Source of the DNA: Betaproteobacteria bacterium
GTDB taxonomy: Bacteria; Pseudomonadota; Gammaproteobacteria; Burkholderiales; Thiobacillaceae
Reading direction: 5' to 3'
DNA: 10,917 bases
Assembly: GCA_020049245.1 (NCBI GenBank)
Contig: JAIFLB010000039.1
Span: 1-10,917 of the forward strand
The notes under the pieces are model-generated. The model was not told the origin of the DNA, did not search any database, and saw only the letters and a program-made list of their open reading frames with translations. The position numbers and the translations under genes are program-made. Below, one piece after another: positions 1 through 6,690 of the stretch. Position 1 is the first letter of the stretch, and every line of letters begins with the position of its first letter.

Positions 1-1712
1 CCGACGCCGACATCGAGATGTTCTTCGCCACCGACTGGGAGGTGCACTACAACTCCAGCCGCACCGGCGTGCGCCTGATCGGCCCGAAGCCCGAATGGGC
101 GAGGCGCGACGGCGGCGAAGCCGGCCTGCATCCGTCCAACATCCACGACAACGCCTATGCCATCGGCGCGGTCGATTTCACCGGCGACATGCCGGTCATC
201 CTCGGTCCGGACGGCCCCAGCCTGGGCGGCTTCGTCTGTCCGGCGACCATCGTGCAGGCGGAGTTGTGGAAGATGGGCCAGTTGCGCCCGGGCGATACCG
301 TGCGCTTCGAGCGCCTGTCGCAGGCCGAAGCGGAACGGCTGGAAACCGCGCAGGACGCGGCCATCGCAGGCACGAACTGTATGAGCGAGCTTGCTCGCGA
401 TCCACGGTCGGCTATCGCGAGCAAGCTCGCTCCTACATATCTCGCCCAACCCATCCTGCACCGCACGCCTCTCACCGATAACCCGGTCGAAGTCGTCTAC
501 CGCCGCGCCGGCGACAAATATTTGCTGGTCGAATACGGGCCGCTGGTGCTCGACCTGAACCTGCGTTTCCGCGTGCATGCGCTGATGACCCGGCTGGAGG
601 ACGACGCCATTGCCGACACCATTCCCGGCATCCTCGACCTGACGCCCGGCATCCGCTCGCTGCAGGTGCATTACGACTCGCGCGTATTGCCGCTGAACAC
701 CTTGATGGACCTGCTGCTGGCGGTGGAGCGGCAATTGCCGGCCATCGAGGACATGGAAGTGCCGACCCGCATCGTGCATCTGCCGCTGTCCTGGGACGAC
801 GCCGCGACCCGGCTGGCGATCGACAAGGATGCGCCCTGGTGCCCGTCGAATATCGAATTCATCCGCCGCATCAACGACCTGGCCTCCATCGACGAGGTGA
901 AGCGCATCGTGTTCGAGGCGAGCTATCTGGTCATGGGCCTGGGCGACGTCTATCTCGGCGCGCCGGTAGCGACGCCGGTCGATCCACGGCATCGGCTGGT
1001 CACTACCAAATACAACCCGGCGCGCACCTGGACGCCGGAAAACGCGGTCGGCATTGGCGGCGCCTACATGTGCGTCTACGGCATGGAAGGCCCCGGCGGC
1101 TACCAGTTCGTCGGTCGCACCCTGCAGATGTGGAACCGCTGGCGGGATGAACGACAGGGCGCCGCGCAGTTCACAGCCGGCAAACCCTGGCTGCTGCGCT
1201 TCTTCGACCAGATCCGCTTCTACCCGGTCAGCGCCGAGGAATTGCTGCAAATCCGCGAGGACTTCCCGCTCGGCCGTTACAAACTACGCATTGAGGAAAC
1301 CACCTTCCGGCTGGCCGACTACAACAGATTCCTGGCCGACAACGCCGATTCCATCACCGCCTTCAAGACGCAGCAGCAAGCCGCGTTCGAAGCCGAACGC
1401 GAACGCTGGAAAGCCGCCGGCCAGGCCGACTACGCCACCGACGCCAATGTCGCCGAAGCCGCCACCGACAGCGAACTCGACCTGCCCGAACACGGCCGCG
1501 CCATCGCCAGCCACGTCGCCGGCAATGTCTGGAAAGTCATGGCGACGGACGGCGACAAGGTCAAGGCCGGCGATGCGTTGGTCATCGTCGAGTCGATGAA
1601 GATGGAATTCAGCGTCGCCGCGCCCTGCGACGGCACGGTTTACAAGGTGTTCTGCCGCGAAGGCGGCCAGGTCAGCGCCGGGCAGGATCTGCTGGTGCTG
1701 GTGGCAGAGTAA
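1..1712 (+). CDS. uca: Urea carboxylase (or guanidine carboxylase), C-terminal part, 5' truncated by window
   Basis: This is the 3' part of a multidomain biotin-dependent carboxylase; the first full codon is at base 3. The visible order is the end of an AHS2/KipA-type carboxyltransferase domain (to about nt 350, with GLHPSNIHDNAYAIG), a variable linker, an AHS1/KipI-type domain (about 489-1280, with GGAYMCVYGMEGPGG), then a charged linker and a biotinyl domain (about 1480-1709). The biotin-accepting lysine is in VESMKME, codon 1599-1601. This order matches urea carboxylase, which makes allophanate from urea, ATP and bicarbonate. The biotin carboxylase half lies upstream of the window. Guanidine carboxylases share this architecture and are often annotated as urea carboxylase, so substrate is not settled. 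The linker carries a REPIN (378-437) read through in frame as 20 residues. The gene ends 65 bp before gntR, and the allophanate hydrolase is 8 kb downstream rather than adjacent. Confidence 0.93.
   Translation, partial: DADIEMFFATDWEVHYNSSRTGVRLIGPKPEWARRDGGEAGLHPSNIHDNAYAIGAVDFTGDMPVILGPDGPSLGGFVCPATIVQAELWKMGQLRPGDTVRFERLSQAEAERLETAQDAAIAGTNCMSELARDPRSAIASKLAPTYLAQPILHRTPLTDNPVEVVYRRAGDKYLLVEYGPLVLDLNLRFRVHALMTRLEDDAIADTIPGILDLTPGIRSLQVHYDSRVLPLNTLMDLLLAVERQLPAIEDMEVPTRIVHLPLSWDDAATRLAIDKDAPWCPSNIEFIRRINDLASIDEVKRIVFEASYLVMGLGDVYLGAPVATPVDPRHRLVTTKYNPARTWTPENAVGIGGAYMCVYGMEGPGGYQFVGRTLQMWNRWRDERQGAAQFTAGKPWLLRFFDQIRFYPVSAEELLQIREDFPLGRYKLRIEETTFRLADYNRFLADNADSITAFKTQQQAAFEAERERWKAAGQADYATDANVAEAATDSELDLPEHGRAIASHVAGNVWKVMATDGDKVKAGDALVIVESMKMEFSVAAPCDGTVYKVFCREGGQVSAGQDLLVLVAE
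378..437. repeat. REPIN: two inverted REP palindromes inside the carboxylase gene
   Basis: Two 24-bp arms, 378-401 and 414-437, are inverted copies with one mismatch (T382 opposite C433), separated by a 12-nt loop (402-413). The inner 19 bp (383-401 and 414-432, ATCGCGAGCAAGCTCGCTC on the right) pair perfectly. Each arm also holds its own small hairpin, GCGAGC-TT-GCTCGC. From memory, the right arm read on the minus strand agrees with the REP sequence common in Pseudomonas genomes. Two such REPs in inverted order form a REPIN, a non-autonomous element mobilised by RAYT transposases. No RAYT gene is visible here. The element is exactly 60 nt, starts on a codon boundary and has no stop in the carboxylase frame. 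Confidence 0.92.
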
Positions 1713-1777
1713 ACGCTGAGGCCGGATTTGCCGCTACCATCGCCACCACGGAAATAAACATCAGCGAGGAGATCAAC

Positions 1778-2470
1778 GTGGCCGAGGTCAAACTGAGTGC
1801 TAAGGACGTTTACACCGGTTTGCGCGAGCGGATTCTGAATTTCGAGATCTACCCCGGCAGCCGGGTGACCGAGACCGAGCTCGCCGAGTATTTTGGCGTC
1901 AGCCGCACCCCCATCCGCAGCGCGCTGCAACGGCTCGAAGCCGAAGGCTATCTGACGGTGATGCCGAAACAAGGCTGCTTTATCCGCAACCTGGAAATCG
2001 AAGACCTGAGAAAGTATTACCAGGTGCGGATGAGCCTGGAGCATTTATCCCTGCAACTGGCCTGCACCTATATTAGCGATGCCGCACTGAACGAACTGGC
2101 TGCGGCCTGGGACCCGGCCAATCAGGCTGAACGCAGCGACGATCCGGAAGAGATGGAGGCCCGCGATGAATCGTTTCATCTCGCCTTGGCCGAAGGTGGC
2201 GGCAATCTGGTGTTGCATGACTACCTGGCCGATGTGAACCGGCATCTGCGCATCGTCAGGCGTCTCGGCTTCATGATGGCAGAGCGTATCGACCAGACCT
2301 ATGCCGATCACTTCCTGATTTGCCAAAGCCTCTTGAAGCGGGATTTGCCGCAAGCTCAGAACCTGATGCGCGACCACATTACGCACAATGAGCAATTCGT
2401 CAAAACGATTACCTTGACGCAGCTCGGCATACACAGGAAGCGCGGCAATCAGCTGGTCAAGAAAACCTGA
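1778..2470 (+). CDS. GntR-family transcriptional regulator, FCD (FadR-like) subfamily
   Basis: This 230-residue regulator is the usual size for the family. It starts at GTG 1778, six bases after a GAGGAG ribosome-binding site (1766-1771). Residues 8-70 form the winged helix-turn-helix, with the recognition stretch ELAEYFGVSRTPIRSALQRL and wing EGYLTVMPKQGCFIRN. Residues 75-215 form the all-helical FCD ligand domain. D130, H134, H178 and H200 are placed like the metal-binding residues of FCD proteins. It sits 65 bp after the carboxylase gene with no evident promoter, so it may be cotranscribed with it, and it precedes the transporter-hydrolase operon. Its likely job is to gate that operon, or the carboxylase, in response to an intermediate. 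The TGTATACA palindrome at 2663-2670 is a candidate operator. The effector is unknown. Confidence 0.93.
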   Translation: MAEVKLSAKDVYTGLRERILNFEIYPGSRVTETELAEYFGVSRTPIRSALQRLEAEGYLTVMPKQGCFIRNLEIEDLRKYYQVRMSLEHLSLQLACTYISDAALNELAAAWDPANQAERSDDPEEMEARDESFHLALAEGGGNLVLHDYLADVNRHLRIVRRLGFMMAERIDQTYADHFLICQSLLKRDLPQAQNLMRDHITHNEQFVKTITLTQLGIHRKRGNQLVKKT

Positions 2471-2484
2471 TGCGCGATGAGTCA

Positions 2485-2532
2485 CGCACCACCCGTAGGC
2501 ATTAAATGCGCGCTATGCACTGTTTGACAGCA
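2485..2532 (+). promoter_or_regulatory. Candidate pair of NtrC-like enhancer sites
   Basis: The site at 2516-2532 reads TGCACT-GTTTG-ACAGCA and matches the NtrC consensus TGCACY-N5-RGTGCA at 10 of 12 defined positions, with the correct spacing. A weaker site at 2485-2501 matches 8 of 12. They start 31 bp apart, about three helical turns, like tandem NtrC sites at glnA promoters. Their centres lie about 145 and 176 bp upstream of the predicted sigma54 start, a usual enhancer distance. The strong site also lies in a wider dyad, TATGC-N11-GCATA (2514-2534). The assignment is by eye; the second site alone would not be convincing. Confidence 0.5.
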
Positions 2533-2550
2533 TAAGTAGCGTCGCAGCCA

Positions 2551-2566
2551 GAGCCTGGCGAGGCTC
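2551..2566. repeat. Short perfect hairpin GAGCCT-GGCG-AGGCTC
   Basis: A six-base stem with a four-base loop lies about 80 nt after the gntR stop and between the candidate NtrC and IHF sites. It is GC-rich, but the next run of T (2600-2606) is more than 30 nt away, so it does not look like a good intrinsic terminator. It could be a weak terminator for gntR, a protein-binding dyad, or chance. Confidence 0.35.
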
Positions 2567-2579
2567 CACATCCCTTTCG

Positions 2580-2592
2580 CACACCATTGATT
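2580..2592 (-). promoter_or_regulatory. Candidate IHF-binding site
   Basis: On the minus strand, AATCAATGGTGTG matches the IHF consensus WATCAANNNNTTR at all but one defined position. It is flanked on its 5' side (plus-strand 2591-2606) by an A/T-rich run ending in seven T, on the side where strong IHF sites carry an A/T element. Its position, about 80 bp upstream of the predicted start and between the candidate enhancers and the sigma54 promoter, is where IHF usually bends DNA for NtrC-type activators. Confidence 0.45.
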
Positions 2593-2642
2593 TAAATAAT
2601 TTTTTTGTCATTGCGGGTTGGTAGAGGCCAACTTGCCACAAC

Positions 2643-2658
2643 TGGCATGATGCATGCT
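2643..2658 (+). promoter_or_regulatory. Sigma54 (RpoN) promoter for the transporter-hydrolase operon
   Basis: TGGCATGATGCATGCT matches the -24/-12 consensus TGGCAYRNNNNTTGCW at 11 of 12 defined positions. It has the invariant GG (2644-2645) and GC (2656-2657) at the required 10-bp separation. The predicted transcription start is about 2669, giving a leader of about 69 nt before the channel gene. This supports nitrogen-responsive control, which fits an operon that releases ammonia. A TGCCA-N4-TGGCA dyad (2634-2647) overlaps the -24 element. Confidence 0.65.
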
Positions 2659-2662
2659 TTGT

Positions 2663-2670
2663 TGTATACA
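2663..2670. promoter_or_regulatory. Candidate GntR/FCD operator at the transcription start
   Basis: TGTATACA is a perfect eight-base palindrome resembling the TTGTATACAA-type core recognised by many FCD-family GntR proteins. It covers about -6 to +2 relative to the predicted sigma54 start, where a bound repressor would block open-complex formation. The gene for such a regulator lies just upstream. The site is short and is a proposal only. Confidence 0.4.
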
Positions 2671-2726
2671 TCGATGTGCGCTTGACGTGATCGTGACCAA
2701 AACACCCCGCCCGACTCAACCTCTTC

Positions 2727-2733
2727 TGGAGAA
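2727..2733 (+). promoter_or_regulatory. Ribosome-binding site that sets the channel-gene start
   Basis: TGGAGAA, with GGAG at 2728-2731, lies six bases before ATG 2738. The in-frame ATG at 2654 has no comparable site and lies inside the -12 region of the sigma54 promoter, upstream of the predicted transcript start. Start 2738 also puts a normal signal peptide at the N-terminus. Confidence 0.8.
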
Positions 2734-2737
2734 CTTC

Positions 2738-3529
2738 ATGCGAAACAGTTCCACATTTACCCCCGGGAATCAGCGCAAGGATGGCTGGAACGGCGTCAGC
2801 CGCGTTCTGGCTTTGGCCTTGCTCGCCACGGCCGGCACCACCAGCCAGGCATCCGAATGGAGTACGACCAACGTCCAACTGCTCCATGGTGATGGCTATG
2901 AACTGGGCGATAACTCAATGGCGATCATGACGCTGGAGCATGCCAACGGCTGGAAATACGGTGACAACTTCTTCTTCGTCGACGTCAGCAATCCGACCGC
3001 CAAAGGTACCGGCTACTACGCCGAATTCTCGCCGCGTCTGAGTCTGGGCAAGATCACCGGCAAGGCCATGAAGTTCGGCATCGTCAAGGACGTACTGCTG
3101 TCCGGCACACAGGAAATGGGCGAGGACTTGCGCGCCACCCTGCTCGGCGTCGGTCTGGCACTGGACCTGCCCAAGTTCGCATTCGCCGACTTCAACCTGT
3201 ACTACCGAGAAAGCACCCGCGACTGGCTTGCCAATCAGACCGACGGTGGCGCGCAGATCACCATCGACTGGCTGCTGCCGTTCAGTGTGGGCACGCAGAA
3301 AATGGCTTTCGAGGGCTTCGCCGACTACGCCTGGGGTGAAAAAGGCGGCAGCGCGCCAAAAGCCGACAACCTGGTGGCCGGTCCGCGTCTGCTGATCGAT
3401 GCCGGCAACTGGTTCGGCGCGCCGGGTGCGGTGCAAATCGGCGTGGAATACCAGATCTGGCGCAACAAGTTCGGCGTCAAAGGATTCGATGAGGACATTC
3501 CGCAAGTCATGATCAAGTGGACGATGTGA
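2738..3529 (+). CDS. Tsx-like outer-membrane channel protein
   Basis: This 263-residue precursor has a Sec signal peptide: basic residues (N-R-K-D, then R22), the hydrophobic stretch VLALALLATAG and a likely cleavage after SQA (A38). The mature part starts EWSTTNVQLLHGDGYELGDN and continues with alternating polar and hydrophobic beta-strands rich in Trp, Tyr and Phe (FFFVDVSNPTAKGTGYYAEFSPRLSLGK, FADFNLYYR, VQIGVEYQIWRNKFG). This is characteristic of the nucleoside-specific Tsx/OmpK channel family. It should form a beta-barrel admitting small substrates through the outer membrane. It is the first gene of the operon, eight bases before the binding-protein gene, so it probably serves the same substrate as the ABC transporter. 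The C-terminus is KWTM rather than ending in an aromatic residue, a slight departure from the usual barrel end. The family call is solid; the solute is not known. Confidence 0.82.
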   Translation: MRNSSTFTPGNQRKDGWNGVSRVLALALLATAGTTSQASEWSTTNVQLLHGDGYELGDNSMAIMTLEHANGWKYGDNFFFVDVSNPTAKGTGYYAEFSPRLSLGKITGKAMKFGIVKDVLLSGTQEMGEDLRATLLGVGLALDLPKFAFADFNLYYRESTRDWLANQTDGGAQITIDWLLPFSVGTQKMAFEGFADYAWGEKGGSAPKADNLVAGPRLLIDAGNWFGAPGAVQIGVEYQIWRNKFGVKGFDEDIPQVMIKWTM

Positions 3530-3531
3530 GG
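3528..3531 (+). promoter_or_regulatory. Ribosome-binding site of the BMP gene, overlapping the channel stop
   Basis: GAGG shares bases with the channel gene's TGA (3527-3529) and lies six bases before ATG 3538. It favours ATG 3538 over the in-frame GTG at 3517, which lies inside the preceding gene and would add seven residues. The overlap of stop and ribosome-binding site suggests translational coupling. Confidence 0.7.
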
Positions 3532-3537
3532 CCCAAC

Positions 3538-4695
3538 ATGAAAATCCCAAAATTGGAAATGAAGCAGGTTTGTGCAATTGACCAAAGCCGGCGCGGCACG
3601 CTCAAGAGTCTGGCCGGTCTCGGCCTGGGAGCATTGGCTGGAAGTTTCGGCATCGGCAACGCCGAGGCGGCAAGCAAAGTGACGATGGGTTTCCTCTACG
3701 TCGGCCCGCGTGACGACTACGGCTACAACCAGGCGCATTTCGAAGGCAAATCAGCCATCGCCAAACAATCCTGGATCAAGGCGGTGGATCAGGAGAACGT
3801 GCCGGAAACCATCGCCGTGCAGAAAGCCATGGAAAGCATGATCAATCTAGATGGCGCACAGGTGATCTTCCCGACCTCGTTCGGCTACTTCGACCCGCAC
3901 ATTCTGAAGATCGCACCCAAGTATCCCGAGGTGATGTTCCTGCATTGCGGCGGTCTTTATGACGCGAAGAAGCATCCAAAGAACGTCGGCAGCTACTTCG
4001 GTTACATCGACGAAGCCGTCTATATCTCCGGCATCGTTGCCGGCCACACCAGCAAAACCGGCAAACTGGGCTACATCGCGGCCATCCCGATTCCGCAGGT
4101 ACTGCGCAACATCAACAACTTCACAATGGCAGCGCGCAGCGTCAATCCGAAGATCACCGTACAAGTGGTGTTCACCGGCGGCTGGGCGAATCCGGTGAAG
4201 GAAGCGGAATCCGCCAACAGCCTGATCGATCAAGGCGTGGATGTGCTGACCTGCCACGTCGACAGCCCCAAAGTCGTGGTGGAAACGGCGGAAAAACGCG
4301 GCGTCTTTTCCTGCGGCTATCACGCCGACCAGTCGAAGCTGGCGCCGAAGGGTTTCCTCACCGGTGCGGAATGGAACTGGAGCAAGATCTATCTCGACTA
4401 CGCCACGATGATCGCCAAGAAGCAGAAGATCCCCAATCTGATTCGCGGCGGTTTCAAGGAAGGGCTGGTCAAGAGTTCGCCCTACGGCAAGGCGGTCAGC
4501 GCCAAGGCCAAGGCGCATGCCGACAAGGTGCGCGCCCAGTTCATGAAGGGCAATTTCGTCGTCTATCAGGGGCCGATCAAGGACAACACCGGCAAGGAAG
4601 TAATCCCAAAAGGCAAGGGCTACAGCCAGACCGACATCTGGCTGGAAAGCATGGACTGGCTGGTCGAAGGCGTGGTCGGAAAAACCAAGGGTTGA
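3538..4695 (+). CDS. BMP-family ABC transporter substrate-binding protein, Tat-exported
   Basis: This 385-residue periplasmic binding protein is of the BMP (basic membrane protein, PF02608) class, whose characterised members mostly bind nucleosides or purines. The N-terminus has a twin-arginine motif, SRRGTLK (R18-R19), then the hydrophobic run LAGLGLGALAGSFGIG and a likely cleavage after AEA (A44). Export would be folded through Tat, and no lipobox cysteine is present. The mature body shows BMP hallmarks: KVTMGFLYVGPRDDYGYNQ, VIFPTSFGYFDP, the YIDEAVYISGIVAG segment, and C-terminal WSKIYLDY and KEVIPKGKGYSQTDIW. It follows the channel gene by eight bases and precedes the first permease gene by three, so they form one transport unit. 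Given the hydrolases in the operon, a urea-type compound such as biuret is a reasonable ligand, but this is inferred from neighbours only. Confidence 0.9.
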   Translation: MKIPKLEMKQVCAIDQSRRGTLKSLAGLGLGALAGSFGIGNAEAASKVTMGFLYVGPRDDYGYNQAHFEGKSAIAKQSWIKAVDQENVPETIAVQKAMESMINLDGAQVIFPTSFGYFDPHILKIAPKYPEVMFLHCGGLYDAKKHPKNVGSYFGYIDEAVYISGIVAGHTSKTGKLGYIAAIPIPQVLRNINNFTMAARSVNPKITVQVVFTGGWANPVKEAESANSLIDQGVDVLTCHVDSPKVVVETAEKRGVFSCGYHADQSKLAPKGFLTGAEWNWSKIYLDYATMIAKKQKIPNLIRGGFKEGLVKSSPYGKAVSAKAKAHADKVRAQFMKGNFVVYQGPIKDNTGKEVIPKGKGYSQTDIWLESMDWLVEGVVGKTKG

Positions 4696-4698
4696 ACC

Positions 4699-5730
4699 AT
4701 GGCATTCGCCCCGTTCCTGATTCCCCTGACCGCGCTGCTGCTGTCGCTAGCACTGTTCGGGGTATTCGTCAGCCTGGCTGGGGCGGATGCGCTGGCGGTC
4801 TACCATTCCATCTATCGCGGCGCGTTCGGCACCTGGTTTTCCTGGCAGAACACGCTGGTCAGCGCCGCGCCATTGATGTTGACTGCGCTGTGCACGGCGT
4901 TACCGGCACGGCTGGGTTTGATCGTCATCGGCGGCGAGGGTGCGGTGGTGGTGGGCGGTCTCGCCGCCGCGCTGACCGGGCTGATATTGATCGACACAAA
5001 CGCCTGGCTGGCGCTGACCGGCATGGCGCTGGCCGCCATGCTGGCGGGTGGCTTGCTGATCGGCCTGGTCGGCTGGCTGCGACACAGCCGCAACGTCAAC
5101 GAAACCATCAGTTCGTTGCTGTTCAACTACATCAGCATTGCCATTCTTAGTTTCCTGGTCATCGGCATGCTGCGTGACCCGGAAACACTGAACAAACCTT
5201 CCACGCACCACATCGGCGAAACCCACATGCTGGGCGCACTCGGCGAAACATCGATTCATTGGGGGTTCGCTTATGGCGTCATTGCCTGCGTGATCCTGTG
5301 GTTGCTGTTCAAGCGCACGACGTTCGGCTTCGCGGTCGACATGATCGGCGGCAACGTGCGCGCCGCGCGACTGTCCGGCCTGTCGGTGGGACGCAATATT
5401 TTCCTGGTCTGCCTGATGGGTGGCGCGGCAGCCGGTCTGGCCGGCATGGTGGAAGTGGCGGCGGTGCATGGCCGCGCCAACACCTCGCTGAACGCCGGTT
5501 ACGGCTACGAAGGCATCCTGATCGCCTTCGCAGCGCGCCACCATCCGCTGGCCATCATTCCAATGGCCATCCTGTTTGGCGGCATCCGCGCCGCCAGCGG
5601 ACTGATGCAACGCGACCATGACCTGCCTGACGCCACCGGGCTGGTGTTGCAGGGCATGATTTTCATCCTGCTGCTGGCCAGCGAAGCGGTGTTCGCCCGG
5701 CTGGCGCTGAACAAGGGGTTCAAGGCATGA
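4699..5730 (+). CDS. ABC transporter permease 1, BPD_transp_2 family
   Basis: This 343-residue integral membrane protein begins with a hydrophobic helix (FLIPLTALLLSLALFGVFVSLAG) and has about eight to ten membrane segments. The conserved region from about residue 205 (FGFAVDMIGGNVRAARLSGLSVGRN, then GGAAAGLAGMVEVAAVHGR and GYGYEGILIAFAARHHPLAIIP) is typical of the larger permease of BMP-type nucleoside importers (YufP-like, PF02653). It starts three bases after the binding-protein stop and its own TGA overlaps the next gene's ATG (ATGA at 5727-5730). It should pair with the next gene product to form the inner-membrane channel. Confidence 0.92.
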   Translation: MAFAPFLIPLTALLLSLALFGVFVSLAGADALAVYHSIYRGAFGTWFSWQNTLVSAAPLMLTALCTALPARLGLIVIGGEGAVVVGGLAAALTGLILIDTNAWLALTGMALAAMLAGGLLIGLVGWLRHSRNVNETISSLLFNYISIAILSFLVIGMLRDPETLNKPSTHHIGETHMLGALGETSIHWGFAYGVIACVILWLLFKRTTFGFAVDMIGGNVRAARLSGLSVGRNIFLVCLMGGAAAGLAGMVEVAAVHGRANTSLNAGYGYEGILIAFAARHHPLAIIPMAILFGGIRAASGLMQRDHDLPDATGLVLQGMIFILLLASEAVFARLALNKGFKA

Positions 5731-6647
5731 GCGGCGAAGAATCCCAATGGCTGACGGTATTGATTGCCGTGCTGGGCGGCGCGATCCGGGTCGGCACACC
5801 GTTCCTGTTCGTCAGCCTGGGCGAGTGTCTGACCGAAAAGAGCGGTCGCATCAATCTCGGCCTGGAAGGCAATCTGATCATGGGCGCGATGGCCGGTTAC
5901 GGTGTCGCCTGGATCACCGGTTCGGCCTGGCTGGGCGTGCTGGCCGCAGGGGCGACCGGCGTCGTGCTCGGTTTCGTGCATGCGTTGCTCTGCCAGCAAC
6001 CGCGCGTCAACGACATCGCGGTCGGCATCGCGCTGATGATCCTCGGCACCGGCCTGGCGTTCTTCATCGGCAAGCCGCTGATCCAGCCCACGGCCCCGCA
6101 TCTGCCGGCCCTGCATCTGGGCGCCTGGAGCGATAACCCGGCGTTGCGCGCGGCGCTGGAAATCAATGCCTTGTTCATCGTCGGCGTCTTGCTGGCGCCG
6201 GCCATGGCCTGGTTCTTCCGCAGCAGTCGCTGGGGCCTGGCGATCCGCACCGTCGGCGAGAGCGACGACGCGGCACGGGCGATGGGCCTCAACGTCAATC
6301 TGGTGCGCATGCTGGCCACCATGGCCGGCGGCTTTCTGGCCGGTGTCGGCGGTGCGTTTCTGTCGCTCTACTACCCCGGCGGCTGGAGCGAAGGACTGTC
6401 CAGCGGCCAGGGGCTGATGGCGGTGGCGCTGGTGATCTTCGCGCGCTGGGATCCGATGCGCTGCCTGTATGCGTCGCTGCTGTTCGGTGGCGCCGGTGCA
6501 CTGGGGCCATCGCTGCAGGCAGTCGGCGTCACCTCCGGCTACTACCTGTTCAACGCAGCACCCTATGTGCTGACCTTGATTCTGATGATCGCCGCCTCGT
6601 CCACCAAAGTCCGCTCCGGCATGCCCGGCTCGCTGGCGGCACGCTAA
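5727..6647 (+). CDS. ABC transporter permease 2, BPD_transp_2 family
   Basis: This 306-residue membrane protein is the shorter permease of the pair (YufQ-like). N-terminal GTPFLFVSLGECLTEKSGRINLGLEGNLIMGAMAGY is a conserved signature of this permease type, and the coupling region is near residue 175-190 (WGLAIRTVGESDDAARAMGLNV), followed by AGGFLAGVGGAFLSL. The ATG lies in an ATGA overlap with permease 1 and follows AAGGGG (5713-5718), so the two are translationally coupled. The order binding protein, permease, permease is conventional, but the ATPase gene is displaced by one hydrolase gene. Confidence 0.92.
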   Translation: MSGEESQWLTVLIAVLGGAIRVGTPFLFVSLGECLTEKSGRINLGLEGNLIMGAMAGYGVAWITGSAWLGVLAAGATGVVLGFVHALLCQQPRVNDIAVGIALMILGTGLAFFIGKPLIQPTAPHLPALHLGAWSDNPALRAALEINALFIVGVLLAPAMAWFFRSSRWGLAIRTVGESDDAARAMGLNVNLVRMLATMAGGFLAGVGGAFLSLYYPGGWSEGLSSGQGLMAVALVIFARWDPMRCLYASLLFGGAGALGPSLQAVGVTSGYYLFNAAPYVLTLILMIAASSTKVRSGMPGSLAAR

Positions 6648-6653
6648 CAATCT

Positions 6654-6680
6654 GAGCAAACCGCGCAAACCGAGCAAACG
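6654..6680 (+). repeat. Three tandem 9-bp repeats before biuH
   Basis: GAGCAAACC, GCGCAAACC and GAGCAAACG run head to tail, filling most of the 43-bp gap between permease 2 and the biuret hydrolase gene. The last base begins the GGAG ribosome-binding site (6680-6683). Each unit shares the core GCAAAC. No function is evident; slippage during replication could change the copy number and the gap length. Confidence 0.75.
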
Positions 6681-6690
6681 GAGAAAAACC

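Noticed and set aside
378..437. CRISPR repeat, terminator or insertion-sequence end at the palindrome in the carboxylase gene
   Set aside because: It is a single pair with no spacers, lies mid-gene without a T-run, and no transposase or target duplication is apparent; REPIN structure explains it fully.
2524..2552. TTGACA at 2524-2529 as a sigma70 -35 element
   Set aside because: No -10-like hexamer lies 16 to 18 bases downstream; the same bases are better explained by the NtrC-like site.
2654..2737. Upstream ATG at 2654 as start of the Tsx-like gene
   Set aside because: It would begin inside the sigma54 -12 element, before the predicted transcript start, has no ribosome-binding site and would put 28 extra residues before the signal peptide.
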